8,963 bases of DNA, from contig PAZT01000015.1 in assembly GCA_002716165.1 (NCBI GenBank), positions 1 to 8,963 on the forward strand, in the 5' to 3' direction. This document shows, piece by piece, positions 1-6,630 of the stretch (positions are counted from its first letter, which is position 1; each line of letters starts with the position of its first letter). Made by a program: the position numbers and the translations under genes. The notes below the pieces were generated by a model that worked only from the letters and a program-made list of their open reading frames with translations, was not told where the DNA came from and searched no databases. Source of the stretch: Deltaproteobacteria bacterium (GTDB lineage Bacteria; SAR324; NAC60-12).

Positions 1-624
1 GTTTTTTTATTATGCTTCATAACTACCTTGATTTTGTATATCAATGGGACTTATGAGAATTTCTCTGATTCTTTGAGATATGCATCCTTTCAGGTAGTTT
101 CATTGTTGACTACAACAGGTTTTTCAACAGCAGATTATGAAATTTGGCCTCAATCAGTACTAATGTTGCTTTATGTTGCCTGTTTCATAGGGGCATGTGC
201 AGGTTCAACTACCAGTGGTATAAAAATAGTGCATTTTATAATCATCTGGAAATACATTCTTACAACAATCAAGAAAATGTTCTACCAACCACGCACAATA
301 CTGCCAATTCATCTTAATCAGAGAGCTATTGACCCTTTTGCAGTTAACCTATCTATCTGTTACGTTCTAGCGAATATATTTATAATTTTGGTTGGCAGCT
401 TTTTTATGATCCTCCTTGAATCTATGGATTTGCAGACTGGAATCAGCTGCGTCATATCAGCTCTAATGAATATTGGACCGGGATTTGGTGATGTTGGCCC
501 TACAGAAAATTTTGCTCAAATCTCAGCTCCAGGCAAATGGTTCTTGGCCTGGTTAATGTTAATAGGAAGGTTAGAAATGTTCACTGCTCTCGTTTTACTT
601 TTTCCATCTTTCTGGAAAAAATAA
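1..624 (+). CDS. trkH: Trk/Ktr-type potassium uptake protein TrkH, C-terminal part (5' end outside window)
   Basis: This is the membrane channel subunit of a Trk potassium uptake system, which normally works with a cytoplasmic NAD-binding TrkA partner not seen here. The frame is open from base 1, so the gene is cut by the window edge; about 207 codons remain of a family usually near 480 residues. The third pore loop is visible as TTTGFS (encoded from base 109), followed by a GACAGSTTSGIK segment. The fourth pore loop is NIGPGFGDVGP, followed by the typical C-terminal signature MLIGRLEMFT and a PSFWKK end. Hydrophobic segments alternate as expected for membrane helices. Many homologues read GST-x-GGIK where this one has GSTTSGIK, a small change of unknown effect. 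The natural C-terminus is present. The gene is convergent with the relA-like gene. Family assignment is firm; the choice between TrkH and KtrB is inferred from the C-terminal signature. Confidence 0.93.
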   Translation, partial: VFLLCFITTLILYINGTYENFSDSLRYASFQVVSLLTTTGFSTADYEIWPQSVLMLLYVACFIGACAGSTTSGIKIVHFIIIWKYILTTIKKMFYQPRTILPIHLNQRAIDPFAVNLSICYVLANIFIILVGSFFMILLESMDLQTGISCVISALMNIGPGFGDVGPTENFAQISAPGKWFLAWLMLIGRLEMFTALVLLFPSFWKK

Positions 625-703
625 TCTCAAGTGGAAGTGGAAAAGGCAGTTAATTAAAGCTTTAATAAAACTAATCGTAAATGCATAACCTTATTCCAGA
701 GCA

Positions 704-753
704 AAAAAGTAATATTTTTTCGAGAAAAATTATTTTTACATTAATTACTTTTT
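704..753. terminator. AT-rich inverted repeat between convergent trkH and relA, possible bidirectional terminator
   Basis: AAAAAGTAAT at 704-713 is exactly complementary to ATTACTTTTT at 744-753. A second small stem, ATTTTT (714-719) with AAAAAT (725-730), lies between the arms. On either strand the outer stem ends in a T run, as in an intrinsic terminator, and it lies between two convergent genes, overlapping the relA stop codon at 741-743. The stem has almost no G-C pairs and a long loop, so it is thermodynamically weak and could be chance in AT-rich DNA. Confidence 0.3.
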
Positions 754-2726
754 CCCCATATAACTTTTACCTTCCTCTCTGGAGCTAATTTTTTAATAAA
801 TAGACATTCTTTTTTATGAATCGTTATTACTCTTTCTTTAGTAAGGTAACCGAGTATGCTTTGATTTTTTTTAGGAGAGCAACATTTTGCAATTCTTGTC
901 GACACGTTGTTCAATCCGTCCACAATAATCAAACTTTTAGCTCCAGTTACAGCTGATTTTTCGCTGTTAGTTAAACTCGTTGATTCATGTACTGATTTTA
1001 TTGCTTGGTTAAAACTAGACTGCTCTGTACTTATATCATCTGCAAACCATCTACGTATTTCCGCACTATGAATGGAGCCTTCTCCTATACAGAAGAGAAT
1101 GTGTTCAAATTCCTGATTTTTTTTCAATCGAGACTCCCTTTGCATTCTTCCCTCTTTAGTTAGCCTATTCAAGTTTAAGCCATGAGTTCGGAATTCTCTC
1201 TCCAGCATTTCCATGCCTTCTTTTTTTCTCAATTCTCGTTCCTTCTCATGTAAAGCATGTTTAATTTTGTTCCTGGCGTGACGAGTCTTCACAAATTCTA
1301 GCCACTCTTTCCGCGGCTCCTGCCTTGATGATGTTATAATCTCTACCTCGTCACCATTTTTCAAAAAACTGTTAAGGCTAGTAATAATCCCGTTAGCCTT
1401 CGCAGCTATTGTTCGATTTCCAACTTCAGTATGAATAGCATAAGCATAGTCCAAGGGAGAAGCAGATTGAGGAAGTTCAACTATTTCTCTGGCAGGAGAA
1501 ATAACGTATATCTTGTCACTATATAAATTTAATATAGGGTTCAATTTGCTTTTACCATCCGACTTTATTTTTTCTAAAAATGATTCTGCAAATTTTTCAA
1601 CTTTTTTTTCATCATACTTGTTTCGTTTTTCCTTATATAACCAATGTGCAGCCACTCCATATTCTGCAATATGATGCATTTCATATGTTCTTATTTGTAT
1701 TTCTATAGACCTTGGCTCAGCTGATGGTTCATCAATGACTTCTATGACTGTACTGTGAAGTGATTGATATCCATTTGGTTTGGGATTAGAAATATAATCT
1801 TTAAACCGATTTTTTACTGGTTTCCAGTTTTCATGGATAAAACTTAAGGCTGCATAACATTGATCTACATTTTTTACTAAAACTCGAAAAGCAATTAAAT
1901 CCTTAATGCGTTCAAAATCATTTTCAACTCGGTCCAATTTTTTAAAAATAGAGTAAAAACGTTTATAACGACCCTGAACTTCATGAGGTATCCCAGCCTG
2001 ATTCAAAATTTTTTGAATATTGTTCGACATTCTTTCAACACTGTCCGAACGTTCAGAACGTTTTAGAGCAATTTTTTTCTTTAAAATCTGATAATTTTCA
2101 TATTCAAGATTACGAAACGCATGGTCTTCAAGCTCTGATTTAATCCAAAATATTCCTAATCTTCCAGCCAATGGAGCATATATGTTAAGTGCAGTCCATG
2201 CTTTTTCCTCTTGTTCATATCGAGGAAGGGACCTCATATTTCTCAGTTTTTGGATCTGTAGCACCAGGAACACAGTCAACAATTGTACATCTGCCAATAT
2301 TGTTAATAACATTCTAATAGCCAATTCTGCCTGTAGTTCTATTTTTGGAGTAAATGGGATACAATTTACTTTAAGTAACCTCTGGAAAAGCTGAATTGAT
2401 TCATTAAATATTTTTCTAGAACTATCCTTACTTATATCAATGATATCGGCTGGTACTTCTTCTTCTTTTTCATAAATCATAAACAGAAAAAGAGCTATTA
2501 TGGTTGGAGTACTCAGAGAAAAAAAATTGAGCTTTTTTAAAAGTGCAATTACGTCATCTAGATTAGATTGTTTTGAATACCAGATTTGAAAAATCTTAAT
2601 AGACTCCGGAGTTGACAAAAATATTTTTTTAAAGTCTGAGATGCCCGCTTCATCAGCAGAGTAATCAGAACTATTGAACGTTGGCAATCTTCTGTACGAA
2701 TTTTCTTTCACTTTAAGATCATTCAT
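741..2726 (-). CDS. relA: RelA/SpoT-family (p)ppGpp synthetase with degenerate hydrolase domain and no ACT domain
   Basis: It is expected to transfer pyrophosphate from ATP to GDP or GTP, making the stringent-response alarmone (p)ppGpp. Domains in order: a degenerate HD hydrolase-like region (about 35-190); the synthetase (about 245-365) with GRYKRFYSIFKK, the presumed metal-binding Asp276 in KDLIAFRV, RFKD at 307-310, NPKPNGYQSLH, the catalytic Glu342 in EIQIRT, and AEYGVAAHW; a TGS domain (about 403-466); a helical, highly charged linker; and a zinc-finger-like domain with Cys615-Cys616, His637 and Cys641. The HD motif is replaced by Phe-Met (82-83), and the Asp of the usual KLADRLHNMR by Gln158, so ppGpp hydrolysis should be lost, as in E. 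coli RelA. The protein ends about 15 residues after the zinc-finger region, so the usual ACT domain is absent; 661 residues is short against roughly 720-750. The ATG start has no clear ribosome site. It probably shares a transcript with the upstream Nudix gene. Confidence 0.93.
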   Translation of the reverse strand: MNDLKVKENSYRRLPTFNSSDYSADEAGISDFKKIFLSTPESIKIFQIWYSKQSNLDDVIALLKKLNFFSLSTPTIIALFLFMIYEKEEEVPADIIDISKDSSRKIFNESIQLFQRLLKVNCIPFTPKIELQAELAIRMLLTILADVQLLTVFLVLQIQKLRNMRSLPRYEQEEKAWTALNIYAPLAGRLGIFWIKSELEDHAFRNLEYENYQILKKKIALKRSERSDSVERMSNNIQKILNQAGIPHEVQGRYKRFYSIFKKLDRVENDFERIKDLIAFRVLVKNVDQCYAALSFIHENWKPVKNRFKDYISNPKPNGYQSLHSTVIEVIDEPSAEPRSIEIQIRTYEMHHIAEYGVAAHWLYKEKRNKYDEKKVEKFAESFLEKIKSDGKSKLNPILNLYSDKIYVISPAREIVELPQSASPLDYAYAIHTEVGNRTIAAKANGIITSLNSFLKNGDEVEIITSSRQEPRKEWLEFVKTRHARNKIKHALHEKERELRKKEGMEMLEREFRTHGLNLNRLTKEGRMQRESRLKKNQEFEHILFCIGEGSIHSAEIRRWFADDISTEQSSFNQAIKSVHESTSLTNSEKSAVTGAKSLIIVDGLNNVSTRIAKCCSPKKNQSILGYLTKERVITIHKKECLFIKKLAPERKVKVIWGKSN

Positions 2727-2745
2727 CTTAATTATATAGCAGGAA

Positions 2746-3345
2746 TTATAATACTCCTTTTGCTAGAAAATAAGAGTAAAGCTTAGCGTCAAATTTAACT
2801 CCTTGACTAAGCTCCTGACTTAAAAAATCTGAAATTTCAGCTAATGATTTCTTAAATACTGTAATAAATTCTCCAGGCTCATTTCTAGCTACTGGTTTTT
2901 TATTTTCAGGCAGATTATCTTCCACCTTCATATGCACAATTGAAACTGTTTCTGAGAGAATCCCGGGAGACGGGTATAGCCTTGGACTAATCATTTTAAC
3001 TTCTCCAACAAAACCCGTTTCTTCAGAAAGTTCTCGAATCGCTGTTTGTTCAAAAGTCTCTCCAGGGTCAACAAGTCCAGCTGGGAATTCTAAAATATAT
3101 GAATTTGTGGGAGGTCTAAATTGACGAATAATTATATAACGTTCTGAAGGAACCATCTTAGCTATAATAATAACTGCCTCAGCATTGTTTTTTCTGTGTA
3201 ATCCTTCCCATTTGCGTATTTGTTTTTTTTCATCTTCATAGCTTAATTCAACGAGATTTGACCAACTTCCTTGGTAAAGTAAACGCTCACTATGAACACT
3301 ACTTACACCAAATTTTATAGATTTTTTTGCTTTTACATTTATCAT
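2746..3345 (-). CDS. Nudix hydrolase, NUDT5/ADP-ribose pyrophosphatase type
   Basis: It is predicted to hydrolyse a nucleoside diphosphate linked to another group, most likely ADP-ribose to AMP and ribose 5-phosphate, using Mg2+ in the cytoplasm. The Nudix box is perfect: Gly90-x5-Glu96-x7-Arg104-Glu105-Leu-Ser-Glu108-Glu109-Thr-Gly111-Phe112. Features shared with the NUDT5/YSA1 group are the N-terminal beta region with RKWEGLHR (44-51), the QFRPPTNSYILEFPAGL stretch leading into the box (75-91), and PSPGILSE (125-132) after it. The 199-residue length suits this group. It is the first gene of a two-gene - strand unit, 19 bases before relA. The ATG at 3345 is the first start in frame and has no obvious ribosome site. 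The subfamily comes from motif resemblance only; other dinucleotide or alarmone substrates cannot be excluded. Confidence 0.88.
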   Translation of the reverse strand: MINVKAKKSIKFGVSSVHSERLLYQGSWSNLVELSYEDEKKQIRKWEGLHRKNNAEAVIIIAKMVPSERYIIIRQFRPPTNSYILEFPAGLVDPGETFEQTAIRELSEETGFVGEVKMISPRLYPSPGILSETVSIVHMKVEDNLPENKKPVARNEPGEFITVFKKSLAEISDFLSQELSQGVKFDAKLYSYFLAKGVL

Positions 3346-3388
3346 TCGAATTCTATTTAAAAAGTATGGAAACAGTAATTAAAGACAT

Positions 3389-3417
3389 ATACTATTAAAT
3401 AAGCAAGTAAGATTCAA
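3389..3417 (-). promoter_or_regulatory. Weak sigma-70-like promoter candidate for the Nudix-relA unit
   Basis: On the - strand, TTGAAT (3417-3412) and TAGTAT (3394-3389) are 17 bases apart, each matching four of six consensus positions. The pair sits 44 bases upstream of the Nudix start, in a plausible place. In DNA this rich in A and T such matches are common, so this is only a candidate. Confidence 0.22.
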
Positions 3418-3467
3418 AGATAGCCTATTTTCATACAATCACAATTCATTTTTTAAAAGTTTTTGCG

Positions 3468-3497
3468 TTGTCATTTGCCTTATGACTGCCATATTAT
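3468..3497 (+). promoter_or_regulatory. Sigma-70-like promoter candidate for the rlmH-lap-recO-msrA cluster
   Basis: TTGTCA (3468-3473) and TATTAT (3492-3497) each match the -35 and -10 consensus at five of six positions and are 18 bases apart. The pair lies about 50 bases upstream of the rlmH start in the divergent intergenic region. It is the best promoter-like match I found between the two units, but AT richness lowers its weight. Confidence 0.38.
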
Positions 3498-3549
3498 TCA
3501 GCCTATACACATTAATTAACCTTCACCAAATTTTTAACATGACTTTTTT

Positions 3550-4023
3550 ATGAAAAACATTCGTTTGATTTGGGTTGGCAAAACACAAGAGCCCTATTTG
3601 AGAAGTGGTATCAAAGAATATATGCATAAACTCTCCCATTACATTAAAATTGATTTAGATGTAATCAAGCCGGCGCGATATAGCTCTGGAAATGTAAAAA
3701 AGTGGCGCAAGCTTGAAACTGAGAAAATGATTAAAACATTGGATGCTTCTGAATTGAACATTTTCTTGGATCAAAAGGGTGAAAGGAATTCCTCAAGAGA
3801 TTTAGCAAAATATTTTGAAAATCAAATTTCATCAGGAATATACAGAGTTAATTTTTTTATCGGAGGTGCATATGGTATAGACAAATCTATACTACCTTTA
3901 GGAATAAAATATTTAAGTCTCTCCGAAATGACTTTTACACATCAAATGGTAAGGTTATTCTTATTGGAACAAATTTATAGGGCATTCACAATAATTCGTG
4001 GACAACCATACCACAACTTTTGA
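3550..4023 (+). CDS. rlmH: 23S rRNA (pseudouridine-1915-N3) methyltransferase RlmH
   Basis: RlmH uses S-adenosylmethionine to methylate pseudouridine 1915 in helix 69 of 23S rRNA on the assembled ribosome. It is a small homodimeric SPOUT (trefoil-knot) methyltransferase. The 157-residue length is what the family has. Recognised segments are the N-terminal strand IRLIWVGKT (4-12), LDQKGERNSS (73-82), the cofactor-binding FFIGGAYGID (102-111), and the C-terminal knot and active-site region with LSEMTFTHQM (123-132), LLEQIYRA (138-145) and the final PYHNF. It is the first gene of a likely four-gene + strand operon, 33 bases before the LapA/TPR gene. The ATG at 3550 gives the canonical N-terminus, yet no Shine-Dalgarno sequence precedes it. 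A four-codon reading frame (ATG at 3539) ends in an ATGA overlap with this start. Confidence 0.96.
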   Translation: MKNIRLIWVGKTQEPYLRSGIKEYMHKLSHYIKIDLDVIKPARYSSGNVKKWRKLETEKMIKTLDASELNIFLDQKGERNSSRDLAKYFENQISSGIYRVNFFIGGAYGIDKSILPLGIKYLSLSEMTFTHQMVRLFLLEQIYRAFTIIRGQPYHNF

Positions 4024-4056
4024 TCGGTATTTTTTGAAAGAGTCTTAAATAGTAAT

Positions 4057-5316
4057 ATGAAAAGATTAATTTTAATTGCACTCGCATTGTTGCTTCTGGG
4101 AAGTATGGGATATTTTGCAATGCAAAACAGTCATAGTGTATCCCTTAATTTTTTTGGAAACTTTACGATCCAGTTATCGGTATGGATGGTTATTGCAGGA
4201 TCCTTTGTAACAGGATGGTTGATAACAGAGATATGGCACTTCATTTCCCATCCACAAAGATTTGTTCAAAGCTTCCTTGGAAAATTTTCGCGCTATAAAA
4301 ACAATAAAAAACTGCAGTTAACTCAAGATTTTGAACAAGCATCATTACTTCGTGATCCTAAACAATTAAGAAAAAATTTTAGCAAATTGGACAACCAGGA
4401 AACACCCTTATCAGTTCGAGTCCAATTTATTGAATTGTTGCGTTACGAGAATAATGCTGAAGAAATTCTTAATAGTTTTGCCGATCTTAATAATAAATTT
4501 CAGGCTAATTTGCAAGTTTTATTGCCTTATTTAAAACTAGTTTGTGAGTTGAAAGAATTTGATATTGCAGAGAGATTAAGTTACGAAATTCTCAGAATTA
4601 ATCCAGGACACCCTGATGCACTGTTAGCTTTACGTCAAGTTTATATTGATAAACAAAATTGGGTTGGTTGTATTGAGCAAGAAAAAGAACTTCTTAAAAA
4701 TTACAGTGGAAGTTTAATAACTTATAATGTTTCAATGGAACACGAAGATCATATTCAAAAAGCAATTCGTCAGGATCCAAAATTTATGAAAAACTGGTCT
4801 TACCGTTATCTTTCTCAAAAAAGAGATAGAAAAAATGACAAATATTTTGAAGCTATAGGTGAAGCCAACCAATTACAAAATTCAGGGATGTTTTTAGATG
4901 CAGCTAAAGTTCTAAAAAAAGCTTTTGAAAACACTTCCCATCCGGAATTACTCGAAACCATGGAGGTTATTTACCGCCAAAGTGGAGCTGAAGAACAAAT
5001 TTTGAAAATCATAGGTGGTATTCACAAATCACGACAACGTGCTATTCATGCTTCTCTTCTATACGCAAAACTACTTTATCAAAAAAATCAACTTGAACAA
5101 GCATCTAAGATATTAGGTCAAGTAAACATACCTCCAATTTCAAAAAAAGGTCAAAAAACATTCTTTGGGAATAATGAAAATGGTCCTCAGTTAAATGAGA
5201 AATGGATTGAGCTGAATCACACCATTCGATTTTTAATTGCAATAAGGCAAGAACGATCAGAAGACGCATTAAATGAAGCAAAAAATCTGCTGCGGGAAGA
5301 AGAAATACTGACCTAA
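4057..5316 (+). CDS. LapA-domain/TPR membrane protein, apparent LapA-LapB fusion without rubredoxin domain
   Basis: This looks like a membrane-anchored TPR scaffold related to LapA and LapB, the inner-membrane proteins that in enterobacteria control lipopolysaccharide synthesis through FtsH-dependent turnover of LpxC. Residues 1-65 resemble LapA (DUF1049): one membrane helix at about 4-21, the typical AMQNSHSVSLNFFG segment, and a second helix at about 40-60. A basic stretch (67-86) then leads into a helical region with TPR-like repeats, clearest at about 160-217 and again at about 265-357. E. coli has separate LapA (about 100 residues) and LapB (about 390); here both parts lie in one 419-residue protein. 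LapB ends in a rubredoxin-like domain with two CxxC pairs, but this protein has only two cysteines (163 and 205) and no CxxC. The upstream GAAAGAG (4036-4042) is 14 bases from the ATG, too far for a normal ribosome site. The architecture is seen in the sequence; the role in lipopolysaccharide control is inferred. Confidence 0.78.
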   Translation: MKRLILIALALLLLGSMGYFAMQNSHSVSLNFFGNFTIQLSVWMVIAGSFVTGWLITEIWHFISHPQRFVQSFLGKFSRYKNNKKLQLTQDFEQASLLRDPKQLRKNFSKLDNQETPLSVRVQFIELLRYENNAEEILNSFADLNNKFQANLQVLLPYLKLVCELKEFDIAERLSYEILRINPGHPDALLALRQVYIDKQNWVGCIEQEKELLKNYSGSLITYNVSMEHEDHIQKAIRQDPKFMKNWSYRYLSQKRDRKNDKYFEAIGEANQLQNSGMFLDAAKVLKKAFENTSHPELLETMEVIYRQSGAEEQILKIIGGIHKSRQRAIHASLLYAKLLYQKNQLEQASKILGQVNIPPISKKGQKTFFGNNENGPQLNEKWIELNHTIRFLIAIRQERSEDALNEAKNLLREEEILT

Positions 5317-5323
5317 TCTTTAT

Positions 5324-6115
5324 ATGAAAGTAATTGAGACTGATGGAATTGTACTTAAGACAATGGATTTTAAGGAAAATGACAGTATCTTGACCTTTCT
5401 GACCTCTGAAGCAGGAAAAATTGCCGGAGTTCTGCATGGAGGAAAAAGCTCCCGCTCAGGAAATTCTGCTAAAAAAGAGTTGTTTGTAACAAATCATCTT
5501 GAGTTTAGTATAAAAACAGGAACTGAACTTGTAAGGATTCGAAAATGTGAATTACTTGTAAGTCATGCAAAAATTCGTCAAAACTATTCAAAATTTCTCC
5601 ATGCATGTTATCTTTCAGAATTACTGCTTTTTTGTGAAATACCCGCAGTTGAATCTGCAGATTATTTTAAACTCCTTACGCGAACAATTTCTGAACTTTC
5701 AGAATTTGATAATAGTGCTGAAGTAAAACTTAATTTTGAAATCCAATTGCTCAAACTGCTTGGCATCTCACCAAGTTTGATATCATGTATAGTCTGTGGG
5801 AATTTATTATGGGTGAGAAATGAGGGCAAATTGATGTCAACTATACATTCTGTTCCATACCAATTAGATCCAATTCAAGGAGGTATTCGCTGCCCCAATT
5901 GTTGTATCAATAGTCTTTATACTTCTACTTTGAACCCCGGGAGTCTGTCATTTTTATATAATAGTCAGTTTGAAAGAAATAATGGATCTAAAATAAAACC
6001 AACACAAAATAATTTAGAAGAATTGGATCAGGCATTAAATTTATATTTTATTAATTTTTTTGGGAAAAAATTAAAATCATATTCATTACTGAAGGAGAAC
6101 TCATGGAAGAATTAG
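5324..6115 (+). CDS. recO: DNA repair protein RecO
   Basis: RecO acts with RecR, and RecF in many bacteria, to load RecA onto single-stranded DNA coated with SSB during recombinational gap repair. It can also anneal complementary strands. The N-terminal OB-fold region shows the family pattern: ETDGIVLKTMDFKEND (5-20), then SEAGKIAGVLHGGKSSRS (28-45). The middle is helical. A four-cysteine zinc site is visible, CIVC (155-158) and CPNC (190-193), as in zinc-binding RecO proteins. The 263-residue length is within the family's range. It starts 7 bases after the LapA/TPR stop codon with no recognisable ribosome site, which suggests translational coupling. Its last 13 bases overlap msrA, so a repair gene is tied to an oxidative-damage repair gene in one transcript. 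Confidence 0.93.
   Translation: MKVIETDGIVLKTMDFKENDSILTFLTSEAGKIAGVLHGGKSSRSGNSAKKELFVTNHLEFSIKTGTELVRIRKCELLVSHAKIRQNYSKFLHACYLSELLLFCEIPAVESADYFKLLTRTISELSEFDNSAEVKLNFEIQLLKLLGISPSLISCIVCGNLLWVRNEGKLMSTIHSVPYQLDPIQGGIRCPNCCINSLYTSTLNPGSLSFLYNSQFERNNGSKIKPTQNNLEELDQALNLYFINFFGKKLKSYSLLKENSWKN
6092..6097 (+). promoter_or_regulatory. Strong Shine-Dalgarno sequence of msrA, inside recO
   Basis: AAGGAG lies 5 bases before the ATG at 6103, within the final codons of recO. It is the only near-consensus ribosome site at normal spacing in this window, and it fixes the msrA start despite the 13-base overlap with recO. Confidence 0.8.
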
Positions 6116-6621
6116 ATTCCACTATTCTTGGTGGCGGATGTTTTTGGTGTTTAGAAGCAGTCTATACAAGACTTGATGGTGTAAAATCTGTTGTTTCTGG
6201 CTATACAGGAGGCCATGTGGAAAATCCTACTTATGAGCAAGTTTGCAGTGGTGAAACAAATCATGCTGAAGTAGTAAAAATAATTTATGATTTAAACAAA
6301 ACTAGTTTAGAGAATTTATTAAAATGGTTTTGGAGATGTCATGACCCTACCACTCTTAACCGCCAAGGAGCAGACGTTGGCACACAATATCGTTCAGTAA
6401 TATATTATAAAAATGAGCATCAAAAGACCATAGCACAAAATTCAAAAAAAGATGCCGATTCTTCTGGTATTTTTGTGAATCCGATAGTTACGGAAATACA
6501 TGCTCTTGAAGTTTTTTATCCGGCAGAAGATTACCACCATGACTATTATAAGAAAAACCCTAATGCAGGTTATTGTAATTACATTATCCGTCCCAAGCTT
6601 GAAAAATTAAAACTTAAATAA
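6103..6621 (+). CDS. msrA: Peptide methionine (S)-S-oxide reductase MsrA
   Basis: MsrA reduces the S epimer of methionine sulfoxide, free or in proteins, back to methionine, and is then recycled by thioredoxin. The active-site motif GGGCFWCLE (10-18) contains the catalytic Cys13. Other family signatures are GYTGG (33-37), the NHAEVV segment (53-58), HDPTTLNRQGADVGTQYRS (80-98) and FYPAEDYHHDYY (138-149). Cys158 in GYCNYI near the C-terminus is the likely resolving cysteine. The length of 172 residues matches single-domain MsrA; no MsrB domain is fused or adjacent. The start lies inside recO and has a strong Shine-Dalgarno sequence 5 bases upstream. It is the last gene of the + strand cluster. 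Both predicted functions, DNA gap repair and protein oxidation repair, fit damage maintenance, but co-regulation is an inference from gene order alone. Confidence 0.96.
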   Translation: MEELDSTILGGGCFWCLEAVYTRLDGVKSVVSGYTGGHVENPTYEQVCSGETNHAEVVKIIYDLNKTSLENLLKWFWRCHDPTTLNRQGADVGTQYRSVIYYKNEHQKTIAQNSKKDADSSGIFVNPIVTEIHALEVFYPAEDYHHDYYKKNPNAGYCNYIIRPKLEKLKLK

Positions 6622-6630
6622 TTAATTATT
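6617..6630. repeat. 14-base perfect AT palindrome spanning the msrA and helicase stop codons
   Basis: AATAATTAATTATT reads the same on both strands and covers or touches the stop codons of both convergent genes. It has no G-C pairs and no loop, so it is a poor hairpin. The only intergenic space is 6622-6628, so any terminator for either gene must overlap coding DNA or lie in the other gene. Confidence 0.35.

Noticed and set aside
28..30. TTG at 28 as the true start of the TrkH gene
   Set aside because: The frame stays open to base 1 and codes for hydrophobic residues continuous with a TrkH helix; the family is far longer, so the gene begins outside the window.
599..620. Hairpin TTTTTCCA/TGGAAAAA at the end of trkH as a terminator
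   Set aside because: The 8-base stem lies in the last coding codons and is not followed by a T run on either strand.
653..666. Palindrome ATTAAAGCTTTAAT downstream of trkH
   Set aside because: It is short, has no loop and only two G-C pairs; such palindromes are common in AT-rich DNA and no regulator is suggested.
2182..2394. Open frame on the + strand inside relA
   Set aside because: It is antisense to a well-conserved part of relA, has no ribosome site and resembles no known protein.
2754..2759. AAGGAG on the - strand as ribosome site for relA
   Set aside because: It lies 27 bases before the relA ATG, with no ATG, GTG or TTG in frame at a suitable distance; it falls in the last codons of the Nudix gene.
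5105..5437. Open frame on the - strand across the LapA/TPR-recO junction
   Set aside because: It is antisense to two well-supported genes and has no family features; long chance frames are expected opposite such genes.
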